From the NCBI GenBank assembly GCA_030426005.1, contig JAUHZM010000047.1, positions 1-14,212 on the forward strand: DNA of 14,212 nucleotides, read 5' to 3'. The stretch comes from Gammaproteobacteria bacterium. Its GTDB lineage: Bacteria > Pseudomonadota > Gammaproteobacteria > Arenicellales > Arenicellaceae. Positions 6,296 to 14,212 of the stretch are shown here, piece after piece (positions within the stretch are counted from its first letter, which is position 1; every line of letters starts with the position of its first letter). The notes below the pieces were generated by a model that was given only the letters and a program-made list of their open reading frames with translations, had not been told where the DNA came from and did not search any database. The position numbers and the translations under genes were made by a program.

Positions 6296-6334
6296 TCGCG
6301 AAATACACTCATGATTGATAATGGAGTTAAACGC

Positions 6335-6991
6335 GTGACTGAAAAAAAAGGGGTTCCCAGTGTTGGTGAGCTCGCACGAGCAAAGCTACTTCAAGCAGCG
6401 CTGGATATGTTTGGCCAACATGGCTTTGATGGTGTTTCGATTCGTCAAATCAGTGACTCTGCTGGCATGAACGTGTCTTCAATTAGCTACCATTTTGGAA
6501 GCAAAGACGGCCTGTACTGCGCCGTGGCTGACTATATAGGTGCGCAAATCATTGGGCATAGTCATGCGCCTGTAACGGCTGCCGAAGAGTTTATTAAGAC
6601 ACAGAGCTTGGATGCTGATGATGCCATGAATCATCTTCTGAGTATTGTCGAAAACATGATGGAAATCATGCTTCCAGATTCGGTTGAGACTAAACGCTGG
6701 GCTCGATTTGTTACTCAATTTCAGTTGGGTGAGGATGCGCGAGATCATTGGCTGAGCAAAAACCCATTTCATGATTTGATCGCAAAGCTGGTGGCGATTG
6801 TTCGCAGTGAACCCGACAAAACGCTCGAGAACGCCATTATTGCGCAGACCATATTCGGCCAAGTATTGGTGTTCAGAGTAAGCCGCATGAGCGCCAAAAT
6901 GGCACTAAATATTAGTTCATTCGGGCCGGAGGAAGTCGCACAGATCAAACGAGTTGTGTTCTCAAATATTCAAAAGCTATTGTCACAATAA
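6335..6991 (+). CDS. TetR/AcrR-family transcriptional repressor, CecR-like
   Basis: This is a DNA-binding repressor expected to control the efflux genes that follow and itself. From the GTG at 6335 the protein has 218 residues. The N-terminal TetR helix-turn-helix domain is clear: RAKLLQAALDMFGQHGF (15-31), then SIRQISDSAGMNVSSISYHFGSKDGLY (35-61), including the typical Y-HF-SKDGLY end. The C-terminal ligand/dimer half, about 100-215, has the MLPDSVETKRWARFVTQFQ stretch that resembles CecR (YbiH, DUF1956-type) regulators, which in E. coli lie next to an HlyD/efflux operon. Start choice: GGAG at 6323-6326 is correctly placed for the GTG at 6335, while the in-frame ATG at 6311 and TTG at 6272 have no Shine-Dalgarno, and the TTG lies inside the palindrome upstream of the predicted transcript start. 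The next gene begins 8 bases after the stop. Confidence 0.9.
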   Translation: MTEKKGVPSVGELARAKLLQAALDMFGQHGFDGVSIRQISDSAGMNVSSISYHFGSKDGLYCAVADYIGAQIIGHSHAPVTAAEEFIKTQSLDADDAMNHLLSIVENMMEIMLPDSVETKRWARFVTQFQLGEDARDHWLSKNPFHDLIAKLVAIVRSEPDKTLENAIIAQTIFGQVLVFRVSRMSAKMALNISSFGPEEVAQIKRVVFSNIQKLLSQ

Positions 6992-6999
6992 GGATCCTA

Positions 7000-8373
7000 A
7001 TGAATTTTCATATTGATAGTGAACGTAAACGCTGGCTACTGGTTTGCTTGGCAATTGTTGGTTTTGGCGCGATTACGCTGTTTTTGTTGACGGTGCTTAA
7101 GAGCGAGCCGCAGCTGACACCAATTGAGGCCCGAACGCCGGTGATAGACGCCGAGCCTTTAGTGTGGCGGAGCGGTCATTTTGAGATTTCAGCCAGTGGT
7201 CGAGTCGTGCCGGTTGCGACCGTGAAACTTCAAGCCCAGGTCTCGGGCGAGGTGGTAGAGCTGAGTGATAGCTTTAAGTCGGGCGCCTATTTTAACGCCG
7301 GCGATGCCTTACTAACCATTAACCCTGTCAGTTTGTCTGCGCGTGTAGCCGAATTGAATGCACAGTTAGCCAGCGCCAAGGCTGATCTGGTGCTCGCTGA
7401 GGCACAATTGGCGAGGTCTAAAAAACTGGTAGAGCTCAAAGCCGCCGCACAAGAGGAGTTAGACCAACGACAAGCCGCTTTAGGTGCTGCTCAAGCTCGG
7501 GTGGCGCAGTTTGAGGCCGGTCTAAAAAGTGCTCAAACTGATTTGAGCAGGAGCGTTATTCGCGCACCATTTAACGGTCGTGTGGTTAGCGAACGTGTCA
7601 GTATAGGTGATGTGTTAGCACCGGGTGTTCAATTTGCCGACATTTACTCAACCGACGCTTTCGAACTCTCAGTGGCTTTGGCTGAGTCAGATGCGGTTCT
7701 TCTCGAGGGTTTATTTAACGCTGAAACCGCGCACATCGCCGCAAGGGTTGAGTCTGAGTTTGGCGGAAGTCGTTTTTATTGGCCGGCGGTGGTTGATCGG
7801 GTCGAAGCAGGCTTAGACAGCGCTTCGCGTACGATCGACGTGATTGTGCGCGTCGATGCGCCTGAAGCTCGCGGTCTAGCACTGCAAGAAACCGATGTTG
7901 AAGCGCCGCCGTTGTTGCCTAGTATGTTCGCGCAAGCGTTTATCCAAACGCGTAACTTTGGGCAATATATTAAAGTGAGTCGTGATAGCGTGCGCTCAGA
8001 CAATACTATCTGGTTTGTGCAGGTAGACTCTCAGGGGTTCGGTGAAGTGCAGTCCGCCAGTGCTAAAACACTTAGCAATCAGCAAGCGGCGGCATTTATT
8101 CAACCGGCGATTGAGAGCGATGGCCAACTGTATGTATTAGGGTCAGACATCGGCGGTGTATTGCCTGGAAACCAGGTGCAGATTCGCAACCATGAACCAA
8201 GCTCAAGCGTTCCGCCAGAAGAGCCCCCCGCGATAGAAGAGCCTTCAGCGGTGCAAGAGCCTTCAGCTACTAATGAGCCACTTAGCCCAAGCCGCAACCA
8301 AACACCGACCCGGTTGACCGATCAACTAGGTTCGGCCGATGACAACCCAGACCTGCCCACTGAGCAACAGTAA
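7000..8373 (+). CDS. HlyD/RND-type periplasmic membrane fusion protein with a Pro/Glu-rich tail
   Basis: This adaptor links the RND pump to the outer-membrane channel in the periplasm. The 457 residues show a single N-terminal membrane helix (about 11-33) without a lipobox, so it is anchored in the inner membrane. Then come the first half of the lipoyl-like domain (VVPVATVKLQAQVSGEVVEL, 69-88), a helical hairpin rich in Ala, Leu, Gln and Glu (about 110-182), the second lipoyl half with IRAPFNGRVV (187-196), and a beta-barrel and membrane-proximal region to about residue 396 (LPGNQVQIRN). The last 60 residues are different: low complexity, rich in Pro, Glu and Ser with repeats of the form EEPSAVQEPSATNEP, and probably disordered. 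Most RND fusion proteins end where the barrel ends. AAGGA at 6990-6994 is the Shine-Dalgarno. The stop overlaps the pump start as TAATG. Confidence 0.92.
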   Translation: MNFHIDSERKRWLLVCLAIVGFGAITLFLLTVLKSEPQLTPIEARTPVIDAEPLVWRSGHFEISASGRVVPVATVKLQAQVSGEVVELSDSFKSGAYFNAGDALLTINPVSLSARVAELNAQLASAKADLVLAEAQLARSKKLVELKAAAQEELDQRQAALGAAQARVAQFEAGLKSAQTDLSRSVIRAPFNGRVVSERVSIGDVLAPGVQFADIYSTDAFELSVALAESDAVLLEGLFNAETAHIAARVESEFGGSRFYWPAVVDRVEAGLDSASRTIDVIVRVDAPEARGLALQETDVEAPPLLPSMFAQAFIQTRNFGQYIKVSRDSVRSDNTIWFVQVDSQGFGEVQSASAKTLSNQQAAAFIQPAIESDGQLYVLGSDIGGVLPGNQVQIRNHEPSSSVPPEEPPAIEEPSAVQEPSATNEPLSPSRNQTPTRLTDQLGSADDNPDLPTEQQ

Positions 8374-11300
8374 TGAACAGTATTATCGAATGGTTTGCAC
8401 GCCATCCTGTTGCTTCAAACCTGTTGATGGGTTTTTTGTTGATCGGTGGCCTTATCAGTATGTCAAATACCTCGCAAGAGGCTTTCCCAGAATTCACGCT
8501 GGAGATAATCCAAGTCGAAGTGCCCTATGTTGGGGCTTCGCCCGACGAAATCGAAAAATCGATTATTCAGCCACTTGAGCAGCAACTCAATGGTGTTGAA
8601 GGAGTTAAGGAAGTAACCGCAAGCGCGGCAGAGGGGGTAGGGCTTGTTAAATTGGAGTTTTCCCGCACAGCCGACATTGGTCGAGCGCTGAATGATGTTA
8701 AGTCGGAAGTTGATCGGATAACGGTGTTTCCGGATGACGCTGAGGAGCCGATTGTCTCGCAAGTCAGCGGTAAAACCCGTGTCGCTGAAATTGCGATCAG
8801 TGGCACCTTGCCTGAAGCCACGCTAAAGGAATTGGCGTATCGCATAAAGGATGATTTGGTTCTTGAGGACAACATTTCCTTGATCGAAGTCAAGCGCGCT
8901 CGGGACTACGAAATTTCGATTGAAGTATCGCGAGATAGTTTGCGCGCCTATGATCTCACCTTAGCTGATCTCTCAGCTGCGATTAGACTCGAAAGTCTGG
9001 AACTGCCTGGTGGGGATATCGACACCGCGAAAGAGAATATATTGATTCGCACGGTTGGTCGGAATCTAACCCGTCAAGACTTTGAAGAAATTATAGTTAG
9101 CTCATCACCCAGTGATGGGATTATTCGAGTTCGCGATATCGCGCGTGTCATCGATGGGTTTCAAAAGCGCACTCAGTTCGCTGAATTTAACGGTAAACCT
9201 GCGGTCTTTTTAGATGTGTTTCGGGTCGGTGATGAACGCGTGTTAGATGTGATCGACAGCGCTGAAACGTATATTGATCAAAAACTAAAGCCGAGCTTAC
9301 CAGACAGTGTTGATGTCGTGATTTGGCGTAACGATGCGGTTGAGTTAGATCAGCGTATTGACCTGTTGGTGAAGAACGCAATTCTCGGGATATTGCTGGT
9401 CGCGCTGGCGTTAACATTGTTTCTGGATCTGCGGCTGGCGTTTTGGGTGTCAGCTGGAATTGGCGTGTCATTCACCGCCGCGTTTATTCCCATGTCGCTG
9501 CTGGGCTTATCGATAAACTCGCTCTCTATGTTCGGGTTTATCTTAGCGATCGGCATCGTTGTGGATGACGCGATTGTCACCGGTGAAAACATTTTTGCTG
9601 AAGCCGAACGAGGCACGCCGCCAATGGAGGCAGCGGTCAAAGGCGCTAGTCGAGTTGCCGCGCCGGTTATATTCGCTGTCTCAACTACTGTGGCCGCATT
9701 CGTGCCGTTGTTATTGTTGCCAGGAATTTTAGGCAAATTCCTCACCGATATTCCGGCGGTGGTAATAATTTTACTTGGTCTTTCTTTGATCGAGTCGCTA
9801 TTAATTTTGCCGCATCATTTGTCGCATATCAACGTCAAAGAGCCACCTAGTAACGTGGTGTTTCGCTTCTTTGCTAAAGCCAGGGACAAGGTGGATGGCG
9901 CGCTCAAACGCTTTATTGAAGGGCCGCTCGAACGTGTCTTAGATTTCACCACTAAGCACTGGTTTGTGACCATAACCGGTGCGGTCACCGTGCTGGTGTT
10001 GAGTATTGGTATTCTCGCCAACGGTTACATTAAATTTTCTTTCTTTCCACAGATTGAGGGCAACTACGTCACAGCCTCGGTTGAAATGGCAGAAGGGACG
10101 TCGCTACAGCGAACCGAGCAACTAATCGCAGAGGTTGAACAGCTGGGATTAGACGTGGCGCGCGACATGGCAACTGGCAAGCAAACGGTTGAAGAACTCA
10201 TGTTGGGGCAGTTGGTACTGGTTGGGACTCAAGAAGAAGTCGGTGGCCCGCCGGGATCTGGCGGATTAAACGCCGCAAAATCCAATCAAGGCTCTGTGGT
10301 CATTCAGCTTGCCGCACCAGAAGATCGTGACTTCTCGTCATCGGAGTTTGAAACTCGGTGGCGCGAAGCGCTAGTACCGCTTCGAAGTCAGGCAAAGATA
10401 AGTGTGGCATCAAGCTTGGTATCGCTTGGGGCGGCTGTGCAAGTAGAGGTTTCAGCGGATACCGAATCAAGTTTGCGAGAAGCGATTCGCCAGACTGAGG
10501 CTGGGTTGAACTCTATTGCTGGCGTGTTTGACGTTAGGAATGACTTCGATGCCGGTAAGCGCGAATTTAAGATAGAGTTAAAAGACGAAGCCCGTCGTTA
10601 CGGCCTTAGTTTGCAATCATTAGCGTTGCAGGTGCGTGGCGCATTTTTTGGTGACGAAGCGCTCAGGGTGCAACGTGGGCGTGATGAGGTTCGAGTGTAC
10701 GTCCGCTTACCTGAGTCTGAGCGCAGTCATATCAGCGATCTATTTGATTATCGTATTCAAGCTAGCAGTGGTGAATTTATTCCTTTGTCGCAGGTTGCGA
10801 ATGTGACCGAGACACTTAGTCCGTCGACCATCAATCGACGCAATGGCCGGCGTTTAATCACGATTACGGCCGATGTTGATAACGCAATAATTAGCGGTCA
10901 GCAGGCGAATGGAGTATTAACCGAAACCATTCTTCCAAAGATTGAAGAGGCGGTGCCAGATGTGCGCTTTGAATTTGGTGGTGAAGCAAGAGAAATGGGC
11001 GATGTGGGGTCCGTGTTAGGTCGAAACTTCATGCTCGCTTTGTTAGCAATATTTATCTTACTGGCAATACCATTTAGGTCTTATTCGCAGCCGATCGTTG
11101 TGATGTTGGCGATTCCATTCGGCCTGGTCGGCGCGGTGCTGGGCCACTTGGTGATGGACCTGTACATGGGCTTGTTGAGTATATTTGGTATCGTGGGTTT
11201 GGCTGGTGTGGTGATTAATGGCGCGCTGGTACAAGTCGATTTTGCCAATGAAATGCGCTCTCAGGGTGTGGAGTCAAGGTTGGCTTGGATTGAAGCGGGT

Positions 11301-11555
11301 AAGAGTCGTTTTAGGCCTATTTTTCTAACCGCGTTGACCACCTTTTTAGGAGTTGGGCCGTTGATGCTCGAGCAAAGCGTTCAAGCACAATTCTTGATTC
11401 CAATGGCGGCAAGCATTGCCTTTGGGGTGTTAATCGGTACCTTTATCCAGATGCTACTGGTGCCGGCACTGGGCAGCATGCTGGATCATTTTGCCTTAGT
11501 TCGAGAGCAAAGAAACACACAGCGAAATGCGCATAAACTGCAGGGGGATGTATGA
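8373..11555 (+). CDS. RND-family efflux pump, inner-membrane permease subunit
   Basis: This proton-driven trimeric pump would export drugs or other small molecules through the fusion protein and outer-membrane channel. The 1060 residues have the two-fold RND plan. TM1 is near 11-29 (NLLMGFLLIGGLISM), with a large periplasmic loop to about 330 and TM2-6 from 334 to 480. An amphipathic segment and TM7 near 531-551 lead to the second periplasmic loop to about 880, and TM8-12 run from 885 to 1038. In TM4 the proton-relay Asp pair is present (VVDDAIVTGEN, Asp398 and Asp399). In TM10 the AcrB Lys940 position is Asn949 (VVINGALVQVDF), as in the RND branch with a GVVVNDS motif, but the following Asp of that branch is Gly950 here. 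This is not a heavy-metal (CusA) type as far as I can see, and the substrate is unknown. It starts within the TAATG overlap, so it is translated by coupling. Confidence 0.95.
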   Translation: MNSIIEWFARHPVASNLLMGFLLIGGLISMSNTSQEAFPEFTLEIIQVEVPYVGASPDEIEKSIIQPLEQQLNGVEGVKEVTASAAEGVGLVKLEFSRTADIGRALNDVKSEVDRITVFPDDAEEPIVSQVSGKTRVAEIAISGTLPEATLKELAYRIKDDLVLEDNISLIEVKRARDYEISIEVSRDSLRAYDLTLADLSAAIRLESLELPGGDIDTAKENILIRTVGRNLTRQDFEEIIVSSSPSDGIIRVRDIARVIDGFQKRTQFAEFNGKPAVFLDVFRVGDERVLDVIDSAETYIDQKLKPSLPDSVDVVIWRNDAVELDQRIDLLVKNAILGILLVALALTLFLDLRLAFWVSAGIGVSFTAAFIPMSLLGLSINSLSMFGFILAIGIVVDDAIVTGENIFAEAERGTPPMEAAVKGASRVAAPVIFAVSTTVAAFVPLLLLPGILGKFLTDIPAVVIILLGLSLIESLLILPHHLSHINVKEPPSNVVFRFFAKARDKVDGALKRFIEGPLERVLDFTTKHWFVTITGAVTVLVLSIGILANGYIKFSFFPQIEGNYVTASVEMAEGTSLQRTEQLIAEVEQLGLDVARDMATGKQTVEELMLGQLVLVGTQEEVGGPPGSGGLNAAKSNQGSVVIQLAAPEDRDFSSSEFETRWREALVPLRSQAKISVASSLVSLGAAVQVEVSADTESSLREAIRQTEAGLNSIAGVFDVRNDFDAGKREFKIELKDEARRYGLSLQSLALQVRGAFFGDEALRVQRGRDEVRVYVRLPESERSHISDLFDYRIQASSGEFIPLSQVANVTETLSPSTINRRNGRRLITITADVDNAIISGQQANGVLTETILPKIEEAVPDVRFEFGGEAREMGDVGSVLGRNFMLALLAIFILLAIPFRSYSQPIVVMLAIPFGLVGAVLGHLVMDLYMGLLSIFGIVGLAGVVINGALVQVDFANEMRSQGVESRLAWIEAGKSRFRPIFLTALTTFLGVGPLMLEQSVQAQFLIPMAASIAFGVLIGTFIQMLLVPALGSMLDHFALVREQRNTQRNAHKLQGDV

Positions 11556-12952
11556 AAACGCTAATTCGTCTTACTGGGTGGCTTGGCCTAAGCCTTGTCG
11601 TTAGTGGCTGCACAACATTTGGTCCGCACTATTCAACGCCTGATACTGAATCCCTGTTATCCGATGGCGTGTTGGTGGTTGATTATCAAAATAGCGAAAA
11701 GGTGCTAACCGAATGGTGGACAGCATTTCACGATGACCGCCTATCGGAGTTGGTTAGCCAAGCCCTACAACACAATCGAGATTTAAAGGCACTCAGCTCG
11801 AATGTTAAGGCGTCCCGCGCAAATCTGAGGCTCGCAAGATTAGACCGAATCCCCGCAGACCAAATAAGCGCGTCCGCCACCGAGTCTAGACAATCGGCAG
11901 CGGCCGTCGGACAATCTGAAGCGTTTAGTGATACTGAGCTGTACTCGGTCAGTTTTGCGCCGCAATGGGATTTGGATCTATTTGGTAGGTTGTCGCGACA
12001 GATCGAAATTTCTAAGAGCAACTATGAAGCGCAATTGATGCAACTGCGTGCTTTGCAATTAATGGTAATCGGCGACGTAGCAAGTAACTATTTCCAACTC
12101 CAATCGCTGTTATCTGAACGTGATACGCTGCAACGCAATATTGGTTTACAGAAAGAAAGTCTTAGGATTGCCGAAGTATTGCTGGAGTACGGTCGGGGTA
12201 TCGAAGTCGATGTTCTTAATGCACGAGCTCAGCTCCAATCGAGCCAGGCCGCTATGCCGCCTATTGACGCGTCTATCTCGCAAACCCAAGCGCGATTAGC
12301 GGTATTGACAGGTCGCGCGCCAGGCGCTTTGCAGCAAGAACTAGCTTCGATCAGTACAGCTTCTTATATCAATCGCGCGCTGCCTATTGGTGAGTTATCA
12401 GAGCTGATTCGTCGCCAGCCGGGCATTCAGACAGCCGAGCGCAAATTAGCTAGTTCGGTCAGCGAAGTCGGTTTGGCCGTATCATCGATGTTTCCACAAG
12501 TGTCACTTGTAGGTTCGATAGGTTATTCAGCACAGCAGTCGGAACAATTGTTTGAAGACAACGCCTTGCAATTTTCATTTGGGCCCACCTTGTCTTGGTC
12601 ATTGAGCAATCTCGTGCTGGGGAAACAACGGATTAATGCTGCTGAGCACCGCTCACAGGCCGCGTTTGCTGAGTATGAAAACAGTGTGTTGTTCGCGCTG
12701 GAAGACCTAAATGCGGCACTGGCAAATCAAAAAGCCGCTCGAGACCGACAGCCGTTATTGGACTCCGCGCTGAGCGATTCCCAAGAATCGGCGCGGATCG
12801 CTAAGGTGCAATACGAGTTTGGCGCCTCGCCCTTGCGAGAGTTACTCGATGCTGAGCTTAAATTGCTGCAAGCTGAACTGGCGGCGAAACGCGGTGTGTA
12901 CGAGATCATTATTGCGCAAATCTCGGTATTTAGAGCTTTAGGAGCTGGTTAA
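11552..12952 (+). CDS. Outer-membrane efflux lipoprotein, NodT/OprM family
   Basis: This is the TolC-like trimeric channel of the tripartite pump, crossing the outer membrane and reaching down the periplasm. The 466 residues start with a lipoprotein signal peptide ending in LVVSGC, so Cys20 is the lipidated residue. The signature YSTPDTESLL and the EWWTAFHDDRLSELVSQALQHNRDL block that opens the first outer-membrane efflux protein (OEP) repeat follow. The two OEP repeats cover about residues 50-250 and 270-460, each with long helical stretches and a short beta segment (LYSVSFAPQWDLDLFGR; FSFGPTLSWSLSN). The family GRGIEVDVLNARAQL and FGASPLRELLDAELKLLQAE motifs are intact. The start overlaps the pump stop as ATGA, with GGGGG at 11543-11547 as Shine-Dalgarno. 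It is the last gene of the operon; I saw no clear terminator behind it. Confidence 0.95.
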   Translation: MKTLIRLTGWLGLSLVVSGCTTFGPHYSTPDTESLLSDGVLVVDYQNSEKVLTEWWTAFHDDRLSELVSQALQHNRDLKALSSNVKASRANLRLARLDRIPADQISASATESRQSAAAVGQSEAFSDTELYSVSFAPQWDLDLFGRLSRQIEISKSNYEAQLMQLRALQLMVIGDVASNYFQLQSLLSERDTLQRNIGLQKESLRIAEVLLEYGRGIEVDVLNARAQLQSSQAAMPPIDASISQTQARLAVLTGRAPGALQQELASISTASYINRALPIGELSELIRRQPGIQTAERKLASSVSEVGLAVSSMFPQVSLVGSIGYSAQQSEQLFEDNALQFSFGPTLSWSLSNLVLGKQRINAAEHRSQAAFAEYENSVLFALEDLNAALANQKAARDRQPLLDSALSDSQESARIAKVQYEFGASPLRELLDAELKLLQAELAAKRGVYEIIIAQISVFRALGAG

Positions 12953-13127
12953 GAAAGCTCATCTATACAGACCAATTGGAACTATTCAAAGATGAACTAA
13001 CTAGTGATAAATCCGGAATTGAGAGTCTTGACCGAGAAGGAAGAAAAATTTAAGTGGGTGCCCGCGTTTCACCATTTACTGTCGTCTGCCCCTTTGTCGG
13101 GCCTCGGGCGCTCAAGGAGTATCGAGA
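12953..13127 (+). promoter_or_regulatory. Gap after the efflux operon with a strong ribosome binding site
   Basis: The first half is A+T-rich and has no convincing terminator hairpin. TTGACC (13028-13033) is a good -35, but the best -10 at the right distance is poor (TTTAAG at 13049-13054, 15 bases away). From 13055 the sequence turns G+C-rich, with several GGGC/GCCC blocks that could pair with each other. AAGGAG at 13114-13119 is a near-ideal Shine-Dalgarno, eight bases before the ATG at 13128. Confidence 0.35.
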
Positions 13128-13859
13128 ATGGATAAAGACCCAGGTCAAGTATTGGACAACGCTAGAAAGGCATTTAAGGAAGAGCGTTACGTCGAGTCAC
13201 TTGAAAACTATAAATGGTTCTATGACAACGCAATCGAGATTGATCGATCATATTACGGTGTTCGTCTTTCATATTGTCTGGGCGAGTGGGCAGAATTAGG
13301 AGCACGATATCCAGACGCACTATCTGAGCTTACTAATTTGAAAGAAAGGACATTATCAAATTTTCAACAGTCTCAAAGGCGTCAGTTTTTCCACGAGTAC
13401 TCATCTATATGCAGGGTATTGAAATGCGAAGAAGAGACATTTCATCAATTTTTACAAGTGCGAGAAACGAACAAAGATTTCTCTCATGAGATATTTACAT
13501 TTGTATACGAATATTGTGCCTCTAAGAAAAAGTGGGATCTGTGCCGTGAATACTTGGGGAATGGTTTCGAAAAGTATAAACGTTCGCTTGAAACCTTTGA
13601 CCATATGATGGAGTTCGCAACAGCCAAAAAAGGTGAGCTTGGTGAATCGATCTATAAGGACGGCGTCGCAGCATTTACACGCGAGGTATTATGGATCCTC
13701 GATATGCTGGCATACATAGATGCTCCTGACGAATACAGCTCTGCTATCTTGAAAATAGAAACTGATCTAAAGGAACGTGGATACGATCAACTGTATTCAG
13801 AGATCTATGAGAAATCACCTAACAAGCGAAATTTTGATAAACCTGAGCAGCCACTTTGA
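13128..13859 (+). CDS. Soluble helical protein of unknown function, possibly TPR-like
   Basis: I do not recognise this 243-residue protein. It has no signal peptide or membrane helix and should be cytoplasmic. It reads as all-helical. The N-terminal stretch DNARKAFKEERYVESLENYKWFYDNA (10-35) has the spacing of a tetratricopeptide repeat (Ala, small and aromatic residues at the expected places). The next helices contain YYGVRLSYCLGEWAELGARYPDALSEL (42-68), a distinctive block. The middle has several Cys and aromatic residues, and the end is charged. The ATG at 13128 is fixed by AAGGAG eight bases upstream. The gene is more A+T-rich, with a codon mix unlike the efflux genes, which suggests an accessory or acquired gene. 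A TPR-type protein-protein interaction role is possible, not shown. Overlapping frames here are shadows. Confidence 0.75.
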   Translation: MDKDPGQVLDNARKAFKEERYVESLENYKWFYDNAIEIDRSYYGVRLSYCLGEWAELGARYPDALSELTNLKERTLSNFQQSQRRQFFHEYSSICRVLKCEEETFHQFLQVRETNKDFSHEIFTFVYEYCASKKKWDLCREYLGNGFEKYKRSLETFDHMMEFATAKKGELGESIYKDGVAAFTREVLWILDMLAYIDAPDEYSSAILKIETDLKERGYDQLYSEIYEKSPNKRNFDKPEQPL

Positions 13860-13936
13860 CTGGGTTAACTGGATGTCCACATTTCAGCCTTTTCTTGGGA
13901 AACTACATCAAACCAGCCATATGGAGACGTGAGAAA

Positions 13937-14212
13937 TTGGTCGAAAGAAGATATGCTTTTCAGAAGCAGGTAGTAATCGTAATAAGTTTAGCATTCTTCA
14001 CTGCTTCAAACTCATTTGCCCAAGAACTACAGAGTTCTACAAGTAGAGCTAAAACAATTCACGATTTGCACCGGGAAGCGCTATCCAAGTACGACAAGAG
14101 CGGCGTTACCGAGTTTGATAACTTTCATGACCAGTTTTTGGTTCTAGGCAGATATGGTTTTCCCAACATCAACGGAACCCGTTTTGGTTTGAAGCTGTCC
14201 GATGAAGATTTT
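13937..14212 (+). CDS. N-terminal part of a secreted protein of unknown function, runs off the window
   Basis: A frame open to the window end encodes a signal peptide. Read from the TTG at 13937 it begins MVERRYAFQKQVVIVISLAF, with a hydrophobic core and a likely cut after SNSFA at residue 28. The visible 92 residues continue as an acidic, Ser/Thr- and Phe-containing mature region (QELQSSTSRAKTIHDLHREA, later GRYGFPNING) with no domain I recognise. TTG is chosen because no ATG or GTG is in frame near the signal peptide and GGAG at 13923-13926 precedes it by ten bases. The frame is also open further upstream, so another start is possible. It lies 77 bases after the preceding gene and may share its transcript. 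Confidence 0.55.
   Translation, partial: MVERRYAFQKQVVIVISLAFFTASNSFAQELQSSTSRAKTIHDLHREALSKYDKSGVTEFDNFHDQFLVLGRYGFPNINGTRFGLKLSDEDF

Noticed and set aside
9350..9745. 131-codon antisense frame within the RND pump gene, and similar antisense frames elsewhere in the efflux, hslU and gshA genes
   Set aside because: These are compositional shadows of strongly conserved coding sequences on the other strand.
13054..13299. 81-codon plus-strand frame overlapping the 243-residue gene
   Set aside because: It is out of frame with the gene that has the strong ribosome binding site and consistent helical protein; its product has no coherent features.
1..14212. CRISPR arrays, tRNA or rRNA genes, insertion sequences, phage or toxin-antitoxin modules
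   Set aside because: I saw no direct-repeat array, cloverleaf-like sequence, transposase or integrase motif, or paired small toxin/antitoxin frames on either strand.

Overview
The window looks like the chromosome of a gammaproteobacterium that is not an enterobacterium. The evidence is an SspB-type ClpXP adaptor, an HslVU pair, an E. coli-type (class I) GshA of 525 residues, and a TetR/HlyD/RND/NodT efflux operon, in DNA that reads as roughly half G+C. I cannot name a genus from the sequence alone. No tRNA, rRNA, CRISPR array, transposase or integrase is visible.

Left part (1-5350), all on the + strand, is housekeeping. It holds the last ten codons of an upstream gene (position fits sspA, not provable), then sspB, hslV and hslU. 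HslV and HslU are the peptidase and AAA+ unfoldase of one protease. SspB delivers substrates to a different one, ClpXP, so this is a protein quality-control cluster. A possible heat-shock (sigma-32-like) promoter lies before hslV. A small three-helix membrane protein of unknown function, a DHRS7-like short-chain dehydrogenase/reductase and gshA (first step of glutathione synthesis) follow. The short leader of gshA can fold into hairpins that reach almost to the start codon.

Middle (5351-6334): a single minus-strand gene for a small secreted protein converges on gshA, with a weak hairpin between them. Behind it are about 260 bases with no convincing gene, ending in a possible dispersed-repeat remnant and then a 44-bp near-perfect palindrome. 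The palindrome overlaps the -35 region of the likely promoter of the efflux operon.

Right-centre (6335-12952): a compact four-gene operon encodes a TetR/CecR-like repressor, a membrane fusion protein, an RND inner-membrane pump and a NodT-family outer-membrane lipoprotein channel. Gaps are 8 bases or less and the last three genes overlap at TAATG and ATGA junctions, so they should be co-transcribed and translationally coupled. The natural model is autorepression of a tripartite efflux pump through the palindrome. The fusion protein has an unusual Pro/Glu-rich C-terminal tail, and the pump's TM10 lacks the AcrB-type lysine.

Right end (12953-14212): a more A+T-rich stretch with a 243-residue soluble helical (possibly TPR-like) protein behind a strong ribosome binding site. 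It is followed by the start of a secreted protein that runs off the window and probably begins at TTG. Both are unrecognised and look like accessory genes.
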